Shown: one piece after another, positions 11,712-24,234 of the stretch
Position numbering within the stretch: the stretch's first letter is position 1
How the letters are laid out: the number at the start of each line of letters is the position of its first letter
Assembly (NCBI RefSeq): GCF_051401765.1
Contig: NW_027480564.1
Location: 930,001-994,000, forward strand
DNA: 64,000 nucleotides
Direction: 5' to 3'
From: Calliopsis andreniformis
Taxonomy: Eukaryota > Arthropoda > Insecta > Hymenoptera > Andrenidae
Program-made: the position numbers and the translations under genes
Notes under the pieces: generated by a model
What the model saw: only the letters and a program-made list of their open reading frames with translations
Told to the model about the DNA's origin: nothing
Database searches by the model: none

Positions 11712-14700
11712 CTGCGGGTTGAGGATTGAGGTTTGAGAATTGAGGATAGACAATTGAATATTGAGGATTGAGGCTTGAGGACTGAGGATTGAGGCTTGAG
11801 GATTGAGGATTGAGGATTGAGGATAGATGGTTGAGGATTGCGGAATGAGGATTGAGGATTGAGTATTGAGGGCCGAGGATTGAAGATTGAAGATCGAGGA
11901 CTGAGTATTGAGGATAGAGTGTTGCGAATTGATGTTTTGGGAACTGAGATTTGAAGATTGTAGATTGAGGATTGAGTATTGAAAACTGAGAATTGAGGAT
12001 TTTCTATTGAGGGCTGAGAATTGAGGATTGAGTATTGAGGATTGAGGATTGATGGTTGTGGATTCAGGATTGACGATTGAGGTTTGAAGATTGAGGATTG
12101 AGGACTGACGATTGAAGATTGAGGACTGAGTACTAAAAACTGAGAATTGAGGATATTATACTGAGGATTGAAAATTGAGGGCTGAGGATTGAGGATTGAG
12201 GATCAAGGGTTGAGGATTGAAGGTTGATGTTTGAGGATTGGCGATTGAGTATTGAGGATTGGGGATTGAGGATTGTGGATTGATGGTTGAGGATTGAGGA
12301 TTGACGATTGAGGACTGAGGATTGAGGATTGAGGATTGAGGATCGATTATTGAATATTGAGGGTTGAGACTTGAGGACTGAGGATTGAGGATTGAGGATT
12401 GGGATTGACGGTTGTTGATTTAAAATTGAATATTGAGGATTGCGCATTGAGGGTTAAATATTCAGGACTGTGGGTCGAGGTTCGAGTGTTAAGAATTGAT
12501 GCTTGAGGTTTGAGATTTGAAGATTGAAGATTGTGGATTCAGTATTCATAACTGAGAATTGAGGATATTCTACTGAGGACTGAGGTTTGAGGATTGAGGA
12601 TTGAGGATTGATGGTTGAGACTGTGGGTTGAGGATTGAGCGTTGAGGATTGAGGATTGAATATTGAGGATTGAGGATTGAAGATTGAGGATTGAGGATTG
12701 ATGTTGAAGATTGATGACTGAGGATTGAGGATTGAGGATTGAGGATTGAGGATTGAGGATTGAAGATTGAAGATTGAGGATTGAGGATTGAGGATTGAGG
12801 ACTGAGAATTGAGGGTCGAGGGTTGAAGATTGAAGATTGAGGTTTGAGGGTTGTTGATTGAAGGTTGAGGACTGAGTGTTGAGGATAGAGTGTTGAGAAT
12901 TGATGTTCGAGAACTGAGATTTGAAGATTGTAGGTTGAGGATTGAGTATTGAAAACTGGGAATTGAGGATTATCTAGTGAGGGCTGAGAATTGAGGATTG
13001 AGGATTGAGGATTGAGGATTCAGGATTGATGGTTGAGGATTGAGGATTGACGATTGAGGATTGAGGTTTGAAGATTGAGTGACGTGGACTGAGGATTGAG
13101 GATTGAGGGTTGAAGATTGAGAATTGAGGACTGACGATTGATGATTGTGGACTGAGTATTGAAAACTGAGAATTGGGGATATCCTATTGAGGATTGAAAA
13201 TTGAGGATTGAGGATTAAGGGTTGAGGATTGAAGGTTCAGGTTTGAGGATTGACGATTGAGGATTGAGGATTGGGGATTGAGGATTGACGATTGAGGATT
13301 GGGGATAGAAGATTGAATATCGTGGTCTGAGGATTGAGGATTGAGGGTTGAAGATTGAGAATTGAGGACTGACGATTGAAAATTGAGGACTGAGTATTGA
13401 AAACAGAGGATTGAGGATATTCTATTGAGGATTGAAAACTGAGGATTGAGGATTGAGGATTAAGGGTTAGGGATTGAAGGTTGAGGTTTGAGGATTGACG
13501 ATTGAGGATTGAGGATTGGGGATTGATGGTTGAGGATTGATGATTGATGATTGAAGATTGAGGATTGAGGATTGAGGATTGGGTATGAAGATTGCAGAAT
13601 GAGGATTCACGATTCAGGATTGAGGATTGAAGATTGAAGATTGAGTATTGAGGATTGAAGGTTGATGATTGAGGATTGAGGATTGTGGATTGTGGATTGA
13701 GGGTTGAGGATTGAAGATTGAGTATTGAGGATTGAAGATTGAGTATTCAGGATTGAAGATTGAGGATTGAGGATTGAGGCTTGAGGATTGAGGATTGAGG
13801 ATTGAAGATTGAGGATTGGGGATTGAGGAATGAGGTTTGAGAATTGAGGATTGAGGATTGAAAACTGAGGATTAAGGATTGAGGATTGGGGATTGAGGAT
13901 CTAGGATTGGAGATTGACCATTGAGGATTGAGGATTGAGGTTTGAGGATTGAGGAACGAGGATTGAGGATTGAGGATGATGGCTGAGGGATGAGGGTTGA
14001 TGTATGAGGAACGAGGATTGAGGATTGAGGATTGAGGACTGCGGATTGACGATTGAGTATTGAAGATTGATGATTGATGACTGAGGATTGAGGATTGAGG
14101 ATTGAGGATTGAGGATTGAGAATTGAAGATAGAAGATTGAGTATTGAGGATTGAAGATTGAGGATTGAGGTTTGAGGATTGAGGATAGAGGATGGAGGAT
14201 GAGGGCTGAGGGTTGAGGATGGAGGTTTGAGAATTGAATACTGAGAATTCAGGATATTCTATTGAGTATTGAGAATTGAGGATTGATGGTTGAGTATTGA
14301 GGATTGAGGATTGAGTTTTGAGGATTGAAGATTGAGGTTTGAGGATTGAGGATTGAGAATTGAGGATGGAGGATAGAGGATTGAGGATTGAGGATTGGGT
14401 ATTGAGGATTGAAGAATGAGGATTGAGGGTTGAGTGTTGAGGGCTGAGGAATGCAGACTGGGTATTGAGGATTGAGGATTGAAGATTGAGGATTAAGGAT
14501 TGAGGATTGGGGATTGAGGATTGAGGATTGAGCATTGAGGATTGAAGATTGAAGATTGAGGACTGGGGATTGAGGATTGAAGATTGAGGATTAAGGATTG
14601 AGGATTGGGGATTGAGTATCTAGGATTGGAGATTGATTATTCAGGATTGAAGATTGAGGATTGAGGATTCAGGATTGAGTATTGAGGATTGAGGATTCAA

Positions 14701-17380
14701 GATTGAGGATTGGGGATTGAGGATTGAGGATTGAGAATTGAGAATCGAAGATTGTGTATTGAGGATTGAAGATTGAGACTTGAGGATTGAGGATTGAGGA
14801 TGGAGGATGAAGGCTGAGGGTTGAGGATTGAGGATGGAGGATGAGGGCTGAGGGTTGAGGCATGAGGTTTGAGTATTGAATACTGAGAATTCAGGATATT
14901 CTATTGAGTATTGAGAATTGAGGATTGATGGTTGAGTATTGAGAATTGAGGATTGAGTATTGAGGATTGAAGATTGAGGTTTGAGGATTGATTATTGAGT
15001 ATTGAGGATTGAAGATTGAGGATTGAGGATTGAGAATTGAGAATTGAGGATGAGGACTGAGGGTTGAGGATTGAGGTTTGAAGAATGAGGATTGAGGGTA
15101 GAGGATTGAGGATTGAGTTATGAAGATTGAGTATTCATGACTTATGATTGAGGATTGAGGATTGAGGATTGAGGACTGATGATTGAAGATTGAGTATTGA
15201 TGATTGTGGATTGAGGATTGAGGATTGAGGATTGAGGATTGAGGATTGAAGATTGAGGATTGGGGACTGAGGATTGAGGATTGAGAATTGAGAATCGAAG
15301 ATTGAGTATTGAGGGTTGAAGATTGAGGTTTGAGGATTGAGGATTGAGGCTGGAGGATGAGGGCTGAGGGTTGAGGATTGAGGTTTGAGTATTGAATACT
15401 GAGAATTCAGGATATTCTATTGAGTATTGGGAATTGAGGATTGATAGTTGCGTATTGAGCTCTGAGGATTGAGTATTGAGTATTGAGGTTTGAGGTTCGA
15501 TGATTGAGGATTGAGGACTGAGGATTGAGGATTGAGGATTGAGGATTGAGCATTGAGGATTGAAGATTGAGGAGTGGGGATTGAGGATTGAAGATTGAGG
15601 ATTAAGGATTTAGGATTGGGGATTGAGTATCTAGGATTGGAGATTGATTATTCAGGATTGAAGATTGAGGATTGAGGATTGAGGATTGAGAATTGAGAAT
15701 TGAGGATGAGCACTGAGGGTTGAGGATTGAGGTTTGAAGAATGAGGATTGAGGATTGAGTATTGAGGATTGAGGATTGAGGATTGAGGATTGAGTTATGA
15801 AGATTGAGTATTCATGACTCATGATTGAGGATTGAGGATTGAAAATTGAGAATGAGGACTGAGGGTTGAGGATTGAGGTTTGAGGAACGAGGATTGAGGA
15901 TTGAGAATTGAGGACTGAGGATTGACGATTGAGTTTTGACGATTGACGATTGAGTATTGAAGATTGATGATTGATGACTGAGGATTGAGGATTGAGGATT
16001 GAGGATTGAGGATTGAGGATTGAAGATAGAAGATTGAGTATTGAGGATTGAAGATTGAGGATTGAGGTTTGAGGATTGAGGATTGAGGATGGAGGATGAG
16101 GGCTGAGGGTTGAGGATTGAGGTTTGAGTATTGAATACTGAGAATTCAGGATATTCTATTGAGTATTGAGAATTGAGGATTGATGGTTGAGTATTGAGGA
16201 TTGAGGATTGAGTATTGAGGATTGAAGATTGAGGTTTGAGGATTGAGGATTGAGAATTGAGGATGGAGGATAGAGGATTGAGGATTGAGGATTGGGTATT
16301 GAGGATTGAAGAATGAGGATTGAGGGTTGAGTGTTGAGGGCTGAGGAATGCAGACTGGGTATTGAGGATTGAGGATTGAAGATTGAGGATTAAGGATTGA
16401 GGATTGGGGATTGAGGATTGAGGATTGAGCATTGAGGATTGAAGATTGAAGATTGAGGACTGGGGATTGAGGATTGAAGATTGAGGATTAAGGATTGAGG
16501 ATTGGGGATTGAGTATCTAGGATTGGAGATTGATTATTCAGGATTGAAGATTGAGGATTGAGGATTGACGATTGAGTATTGAGGATTGAGGATTCAAGAT
16601 TGAGGATTGGGGATTGAGGATTGAGGATTGAGAATTGAGAATCGAAGATTGTGTATTGAGGATTGAAGATTGAGACTTGAGGATTGAGGATTGAGGATGG
16701 AGGATGAAGGCTGAGGGTTGAGGATTGAGGATGGAGGATGAGGGCTGAGGGTTGAGGATTGAGGTTTGAGTATTGAATACTGAGAATTCAGGATATTCTA
16801 TTGAGTATTGAGAATTGAGGATTGATGGTTGAGTATTGAGAATTGAGGATTGAGTATTGAGGATTGAAGATTGAGGTTTGAGGATTGATTATTGAGTATT
16901 GAGGATTGAAGATTGAGGATTGAGGATTGAGAATTGAGAATTGAGGATGAGGACTGAGGGTTGAGGATTGAGGTTTGAAGAATGAGGATTGAGGGTTGAG
17001 GATTGAGGATTGAGTTATGAAGATTGAGTATTCATGACTTATGATTGAGGATTGAGGATTGAGGATTGAGGACTGATGATTGAAGATTGAGTATTGATGA
17101 TTGTGGATTGAGGATTGAGGATTGAGTATTGAGTATTGAGGTTTGAGGTTCGATGATTGAGGATTGAGGACTGAGGATTGAGGATTGAGGATTGAGGATT
17201 GAGTATTGAGGATTGAAGATTGAGGTTTGAGGATTGAGGATTGAGAATTGAGGATGGAGGATAGAGGATTGAGGATTGAGGATTGGGTATTGAGGATTGA
17301 AGAATGAGGATTGAGGGTTGAGTGTTGAGGGCTGAGGAATGCAGACTGGGTATTGAGGATTGAGGATTGAAGATTGAGGA
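11712..17380 (+). repeat. Higher-order repeat unit 1 (5,669 bp)
   Basis: The unit begins at CTGCGGGTTGAGG (11,712), which recurs at 17,381, giving a period of 5,669. The same offset is restored at TTCGAGTGTTAAG (12,481 and 18,150) after two compensating single-base indels. The first kilobase (block A) carries degenerate dyad boxes near 11,985, 12,140 and 12,550. Next comes block B (GATATC at 13,178), then M-type modules with EcoRI-bearing boxes at 14,244, 14,886, 15,402, 16,141 and 16,783 and GAGCTC at 15,457. An internal duplication of period 1,897 links 14,886 with 16,783. The final 17,125-17,380 is a patchwork of earlier module fragments. Confidence 0.88.
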
Positions 17381-20300
17381 CTGCGGGTTGAGGATTGAGG
17401 TTTGAGAATTGAGGATAGACAATTGAATATTGAGGATTGAGGCTTGAGGACTGAGGATTGAGGCTTGAGGATTGAGGATTGAGGATTGAGGATAGATGGT
17501 TGAGGATTGCGGAATGGGGATTGAGGATTGAGTATTGAGGGCCGAGGATTGAAGATTGAAGATCGAGGACTGAGTATTGAGGATAGAGTGTTGCGAATTG
17601 ATGTTTGGGAACTGAGATTTGAAGATTGTAGATTGAGGATTGAGTATTGAAAACTGAGAATTGAGGATTTTCTATTGAGGGCTGAGAATTGAGGATTGAG
17701 TATTGAGGATTGAGGATTGATGGTTGTGGATTCAGGATTGACGATTGAGGTTTGAAGATTGAGGATTGAGGACTGACGATTGAAGATTGAGGACTGAGTA
17801 CTAAAAACTGAGAATTGAGGATATTATATTGAGGATTGAAAATTGAGGGCTGAGGATTGAGGATTGAGGATCAAGGGTTGAGGATTGAAGGTTGATGTTT
17901 GAGGATTGGCGATTGAGTATTGAGGATTGGGGATTGAGGATTGTGGATTGATGGTTGAGGATTGAGGATTGACGATTGAGGACTGAGGATTGAGGATTGA
18001 GGATTGAGGATCGATTATTGAATATTGAGGGTTGAGACTTGAGGACTGAGGATTGAGGATTGAGGATTGAGGATTGACGGTTGTTGATTTAAAATTGAAT
18101 ATTGAGGATTGCGCATTGAGGGTTAAATATTCAGGACTGTGGGTCGAGGTTCGAGTGTTAAGAATTGATGCTTGAGGTTTGAGATTTGAAGATTGAAGAT
18201 TGTGGATTGAGTATTCATAACTGAGAATTGAGGATATTCTACTGAGGACTGAGGTTTGAGGATTGAGGATTGAGGATTGATGGTTGAGACTGTGGGTTGA
18301 GGATTGAGCGTTGAGGATTGAGGATTGAATATTGAGGATTGAGGATTGAAGATTGAGGATTGAGGATTGATGTTGAAGATTGAGTATTGAGGATTGAGGA
18401 TTGATGACTGAGGATTGAGGATTGAGGATTGAAGATTGAGTATTCAGGATTGAGGATTGAGGCTTGAGGATTGAGGATTGAGGATTGAAGGTTGAGGATT
18501 GGGTAATGAGGATTGAGGATTGAGGATTGCGTATTGAGGATTGAGGATTGAGGATTGTGGATTGTGGATTGAGTGTTGAGGATTGAAGATTGAGTATTGA
18601 GGATTGAAGGTTGAGTATTCAGGATTGAAGATTGACGATTGAGTATTGAAGATTGAGGATTGATGACTGAGGATTGAGGATTGAGGATTGAGGATTGAGG
18701 ATTGAGGATTGAAGATTGAAGATTGAGGATTGAGGATTGAGGATTGAGGACTGAGAATTGAGGGTCGAGGGTTGAAGATTGAAGATTGAGGTTTGAGGGT
18801 TGTTGATTGAAGGTTGAGGACTGAGTGTTGAGGATAGAGTGTTGAGAATTGATGTTCGAGAACTGAGATTTGAAGATTGTAGGTTGAGGATTGAGTATTG
18901 AAAACTGGGAATTGAGGATTATCTAGTGAGGGCTGAGAATTGAGGATTGAGGATTGAGGATTGAGGATTCAGGATTGATGGTTGAGGATTGAGGATTGAC
19001 GATTGAGGATTGAGGTTTGAAGATTGAGTGACGTGGACTGAGGATTGAGGATTGAGGGTTGAAGATTGAGAATTGAGGACTGACGATTGATGATTGTGGA
19101 CTGAGTATTGAAAACTGAGAATTGGGGATATCCTATTGAGGATTGAAAATTGAGGATTGAGGATTGAGGATTGAGGATTAAGGGTTGAGGATTGAAGGTT
19201 CAGGTTTGAGGATTGACGATTGAGGATTGAGGATTGGGGATTGAGGATTGACGATTGAGGATTGAGGATAGAAGATTGAATATCGTGGTCTGAGGATTGA
19301 GGATTGAGGGTTGAAGATTGAGAATTGAGGACTGACGATTGAAAATTGAGGACTGAGTATTGAAAACAGAGGATTGAGGATATTCTATTGAGGATTGAAA
19401 ACTGAGGATTGAGGATTGAGGATTAAGGGTTAGGGATTGAAGGTTGAGGTTTGAGGATTGACGATTGAGGATTGAGGATTGGGGATTGATGGTTGAGGAT
19501 TGATGATTGATGATTGAAGATTGAGGATTGAGGATTGAGGATTGGGTATGAAGATTGCAGAATGTGGATTCACGATTCAGGATTGAGGATTGAAGATTGA
19601 AGATTGAGTATTGAGGATTGAAGGTTGATGATTGAGGATTGAGGATTGTGGATTGTGGATTGAGGGTTGAGGATTGAAGATTGAGTATTGAGGATTGAAG
19701 ATTGAGTATTCAGGATTGAAGATTGAGGATTGAGGATTGAGGCTTGAGGATTGAGGATTGAGGATTGAAGATTGAGGATTGGGGATTGAGGAATGAGGTT
19801 TGAGAATTGAGGATTGAGGATTGAAAACTGAGGATTAAGGATTGAGGATTGGGGATTGAGGATCTAGGATTGGAGATTGACCATTGAGGATTGAGGATTG
19901 AGGTTTGAGGATTGAGGAACGAGGATTGAGGATTGAGGATGATGGCTGAGGGATGAGGGTTGATGTATGAGGAACGAGGATTGAGGATTGAGGATTGAGG
20001 ACTGCGGATTGACGATTGAGTATTGAAGATTGATGATTGATGACTGAGGATTGAGGATTGAGGATTGAGGATTGAGGATTGAGAATTGAAGATAGAAGAT
20101 TGAGTATTGAGGATTGAAGATTGAGGATTGAGGTTTGAGGATTGAGGATAGAGGATGGAGGATGAGGGCTGAGGGTTGAGGATGGAGGTTTGAGAATTGA
20201 ATACTGAGAATTCAGGATATTCTATTGAGTATTGAGAATTGAGGATTGATGGTTGAGTATTGAGGATTGAGGATTGAGTTTTGAGGATTGAAGATTGAGG

Positions 20301-23088
20301 TTTGAGGATTGAGGATTGAGAATTGAGGATGGAGGATAGAGGATTGAGGATTGAGGATTGGGTATTGAGGATTGAAGAATGAGGATTGAGGGTTGAGTGT
20401 TGAGGGCTGAGGAATGCAGACTGGGTATTGAGGATTGAGGATTGAAGATTGAGGATTAAGGATTGAGGATTGGGGATTGAGGATTGAGGATTGAGCATTG
20501 AGGATTGAAGATTGAAGATTGAGGACTGGGGATTGAGGATTGAAGATTGAGGATTAAGGATTGAGGATTGGGGATTGAGTATCTAGGATTGGAGATTGAT
20601 CATTCAGGATTGAAGATTGAGGATTGAGGATTCAGGATTGAGTATTGAGGATTGAGGATTCAAGATTGAGGATTGGGGATTGAGGATTGAGGATTGAGAA
20701 TTGAGAATCGAAGATTGTGTATTGAGGATTGAAGATTGAGACTTGAGGATTGAGGATTGAGGATGGAGGATGAAGGCTGAGGGTTGAGGATTGAGGATGG
20801 AGGATGAGGGCTGAGGGTTGAGGCATGAGGTTTGAGTATTGAATACTGAGAATTCAGGATATTCTATTGAGTATTGAGAATTGAGGATTGATGGTTGAGT
20901 ATTGAGAATTGAGGATTGAGTATTGAGGATTGAAGATTGAGGTTTGAGGATTGATTATTGAGTATTGAGGATTGAAGATTGAGGATTGAGGATTGAGAAT
21001 TGAGAATTGAGGATGAGGACTGAGGGTTGAGGATTGAGGTTTGAAGAATGAGGATTGAGGGTAGAGGATTGAGGATTGAGTTATGAAGATTGAGTATTCA
21101 TGACTTATGATTGAGGATTGAGGATTGAGGATTGAGGACTGATGATTGAAGATTGAGTATTGATGATTGTGGATTGAGGATTGAGGATTGAGGATTGAGG
21201 ATTGAGGATTGAAGATTGAGGATTGGGGCCTGAGGATTGAGGATTGAGAATTGAGAATCGAAGATTGAGTATTGAGGGTTGAAGATTGAGGTTTGAGGAT
21301 TGAGGATTGAGGCTGGAGGATGAGGGCTGAGGGTTGAGGATTGAGGTTTGAGTATTGAATACTGAGAATTCAGGATATTCTATTGAGTATTGGGAATTGA
21401 GGATTGATAGTTGCGTATTGAGCTCTGAGGATTGAGTATTGAGTATTGAGGTTTGAGGTTCGATGATTGAGGATTGAGGACTGAGGATTGAGGATTGAGG
21501 ATTGAGGATTGAGCATTGAGGATTGAAGATTGAGGAGTGGGGATTGAGGATTGAAGATTGAGGATTAAGGATTTAGGATTGGGGATTGAGTATCTAGGAT
21601 TGGAGATTGATTATTCAGGATTGAAGATTGAGGATTGAGGATTGAGGATTGAGAATTGAGAATTGAGGATGAGCACTGAGGGTTGAGGATTGAGGTTTGA
21701 AGAATGAGGATTGAGGATTGAGTATTGAGGATTGAGGATTGAGGATTGAGGATTGAGTTATGAAGATTGAGTATTCATGACTCATGATTGAGGATTGAGG
21801 ATTGAAAATTGAGAATGAGGACTGAGGGTTGAGGATTGAGGTTTGAGGAACGAGGATTGAGGATTGAGAATTGAGGACTGAGGATTGACGATTGAGTTTT
21901 GACGATTGACGATTGAGTATTGAAGATTGATGATTGATGACTGAGGATTGAGGATTGAGGATTGAGGATTGAGGATTGAGGATTGAAGATAGAAGATTGA
22001 GTATTGAGGATTGAAGATTGAGGATTGAGGTTTGAGGATTGAGGATTGAGGATGGAGGATGAGGGCTGAGGGTTGAGGATTGAGGTTTGAGTATTGAATA
22101 CTGAGAATTCAGGATATTCTATTGAGTATTGAGAATTGAGGATTGATGGTTGAGTATTGAGGATTGAGGATTGAGTATTGAGGATTGAAGATTGAGGTTT
22201 GAGGATTGAGGATTGAGAATTGAGGATGGAGGATAGAGGATTGAGGATTGAGGATTGGGTATTGAGGATTGAAGAATGAGGATTGAGGGTTGAGTGTTGA
22301 GGGCTGAGGAATGCAGACTGGGTATTGAGGATTGAGGATTGAAGATTGAGGATTAAGGATTGAGGATTGGGGATTGAGGATTGAGGATTGAGCATTGAGG
22401 ATTGAAGATTGAAGATTGAGGACTGGGGATTGAGGATTGAAGATTGAGGATTAAGGATTGAGGATTGGGGATTGAGTATCTAGGATTGGAGATTGATTAT
22501 TCAGGATTGAAGATTGAGGATTGAGGATTGAGGATTGAGTATTGAGGATTGAGGATTCAAGATTGAGGATTGGGGATTGAGGATTGAGGATTGAGAATTG
22601 AGAATCGAAGATTGTGTATTGAGGATTGAAGATTGAGACTTGAGGATTGAGGATTGAGGATGGAGGATGAAGGCTGAGGGTTGAGGATTCAGGATGGAGG
22701 ATGAGGGCTGAGGGTTGAGGCATGAGGTTTGAGTATTGAATACTGAGAATTCAGGATATTCTATTGAGTATTGAGAATTGAGGATTGATGGTTGAGTATT
22801 GAGAATTGAGGATTGAGTATTGAGGATTGAAGATTGAGGTTTGAGGATTGATTATTGAGTATTGAGGATTGAAGATTGAGGATTGAGGATTGAGAATTGA
22901 GAATTGAGGATGAGGACTGAGGGTTGAGGATTGAGGTTTGAAGAATGAGGATTGAGGGTAGAGGATTGAGGATTGAGTTATGAAGATTGAGTATTCATGA
23001 CTTATGATTGAGGATTGAGGATTGAGGATTGAGGACTGATGATTGAAGATTGAGTATTGATGATTGTGGATTGAGGATTGAGGATTGA
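17381..23088 (+). repeat. Higher-order repeat unit 2, tandem to unit 1
   Basis: It aligns with 11,712-17,125. The offset is 5,669 in the first kilobase and 5,949 after a 280-bp (40 heptamer) segment at about 18,375-18,654 that unit 1 lacks. It becomes 5,963 after two extra heptamers near 19,160. The 5,963 offset holds at boxes 20,207, 20,849, 21,365 and 22,104 and at GAGCTC 21,420. The box at 22,746 repeats 20,849 at 1,897, as in unit 1. The 280-bp segment is shared with 557-720. Similarity to unit 1 ends near 23,088, where unit 1 carries a deletion junction. Confidence 0.88.
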
Positions 23089-24234
23089 GGATTGAGGATT
23101 GAGGATTGAAGATTGAGGATTGGGGACTGAGGATTGAGGATTGAGAATTGAGAATCGAAGATTGAGTATTGAGGGTTGAAGATTGAGGTTTGAGGATTGA
23201 GGATTGAGGCTGGAGGATGAGGGCTGAGGGTTGAGGATTGAGGTTTGAGTATTGAATACTGAGAATTCAGGATATTCTATTGAGTATTGGGAATTGAGGA
23301 TTGATAGTTGCGTATTGAGCTCTGAGGATTGAGTATTGAGTATTGAGGTTTGAGGTTCGATGATTGAGGATTGAGGACTGAGGATTGAGGATTGAGGATT
23401 GAGGATTGAGCATTGAGGATTGAAGATTGAGGAGTGGGGATTGAGGATTGAAGATTGAGGATTAAGGATTTAGGATTGGGGATTGAGTATCTAGGATTGG
23501 AGATTGATTATTCAGGATTGAAGATTGAGGATTGAGGATTGAGGATTGAGAATTGAGAATTGAGGATGAGCACTGAGCGTTGAGGATTGAGGTTTGAAGA
23601 ATGAGGATTGAGGATTGAGTATTGAGGATTGAGGATTGAGGATTGAGGATTGAGTTATGAAGATTGAGTATTCATGACTCATGATTGAGGATTGAGGATT
23701 GAGGATTGAGGATTGAGGATTGAGGATTGAAGATTGAGTATTGATGATTGAGGATTGGGGATTGAGGATTGAGGATTGACGATTGAGGATTGAAGATTGA
23801 GGATTGGGGATTGAGGATTGAGGATTGAGAATTGGGAATCGAAGATTGAGTATTGAGGATTGAAGATTGAGGTTTGAGGATTGAGGATTGAGCATGGAGG
23901 ATGAGGGCTGAGTGTTGAGGATTGAGGTTTGAGTATTGAATACTGAGAATTCAGGATATTCTGTTGAGTATTGAGAGTTGCGGATTGATGGTTGCGTATT
24001 GAGGATTGAGGGTTGAGTATTGAGGATTGAGAATTGAGGATTGAGGATTGAAGATTGAGGATGAAGGATTGAGGATTGGGGATTGAGGATCTAGGATTGG
24101 AGATTGACTATTGAGGATTGAGGATTGAGTATTGAGGATTGAGGAACGAGTATTGAGGATTGAGGATGATGGCTGAGGGTTGAGGATTGATGTTTGAGGA
24201 ACGAGGATTGAGGATTGAGGATTGAGGACTGCGG
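21905..24234 (+). repeat. Tandem unit of about 2,330 bp, first copy
   Basis: Offset 2,330 connects this copy with the next at boxes 22,104/24,434, 22,746/25,076 and 23,262/25,592 and at the SacI hexamer 23,317/25,647. The left edge lies inside HOR unit 2 near TTGACGATTGAGTATTGAAG. The right part contains an M module (TCATGACTCATG near 23,680) and the beginning of a C module (GATGAAGG at 24,060). The period is 7n+6, as expected if the copy contains 1 or 8 slip elements. Confidence 0.85.

Noticed and set aside
11300..12560. A degraded gene or non-repeat linker where C-containing units are more frequent (for example GGGTCGAGGTTCGAG).
   Set aside because: Unit-by-unit reading keeps the 7-bp phase through nearly all of it, and the same sequence recurs 5,669 bp downstream as part of the HOR. 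It is simply a more diverged block.
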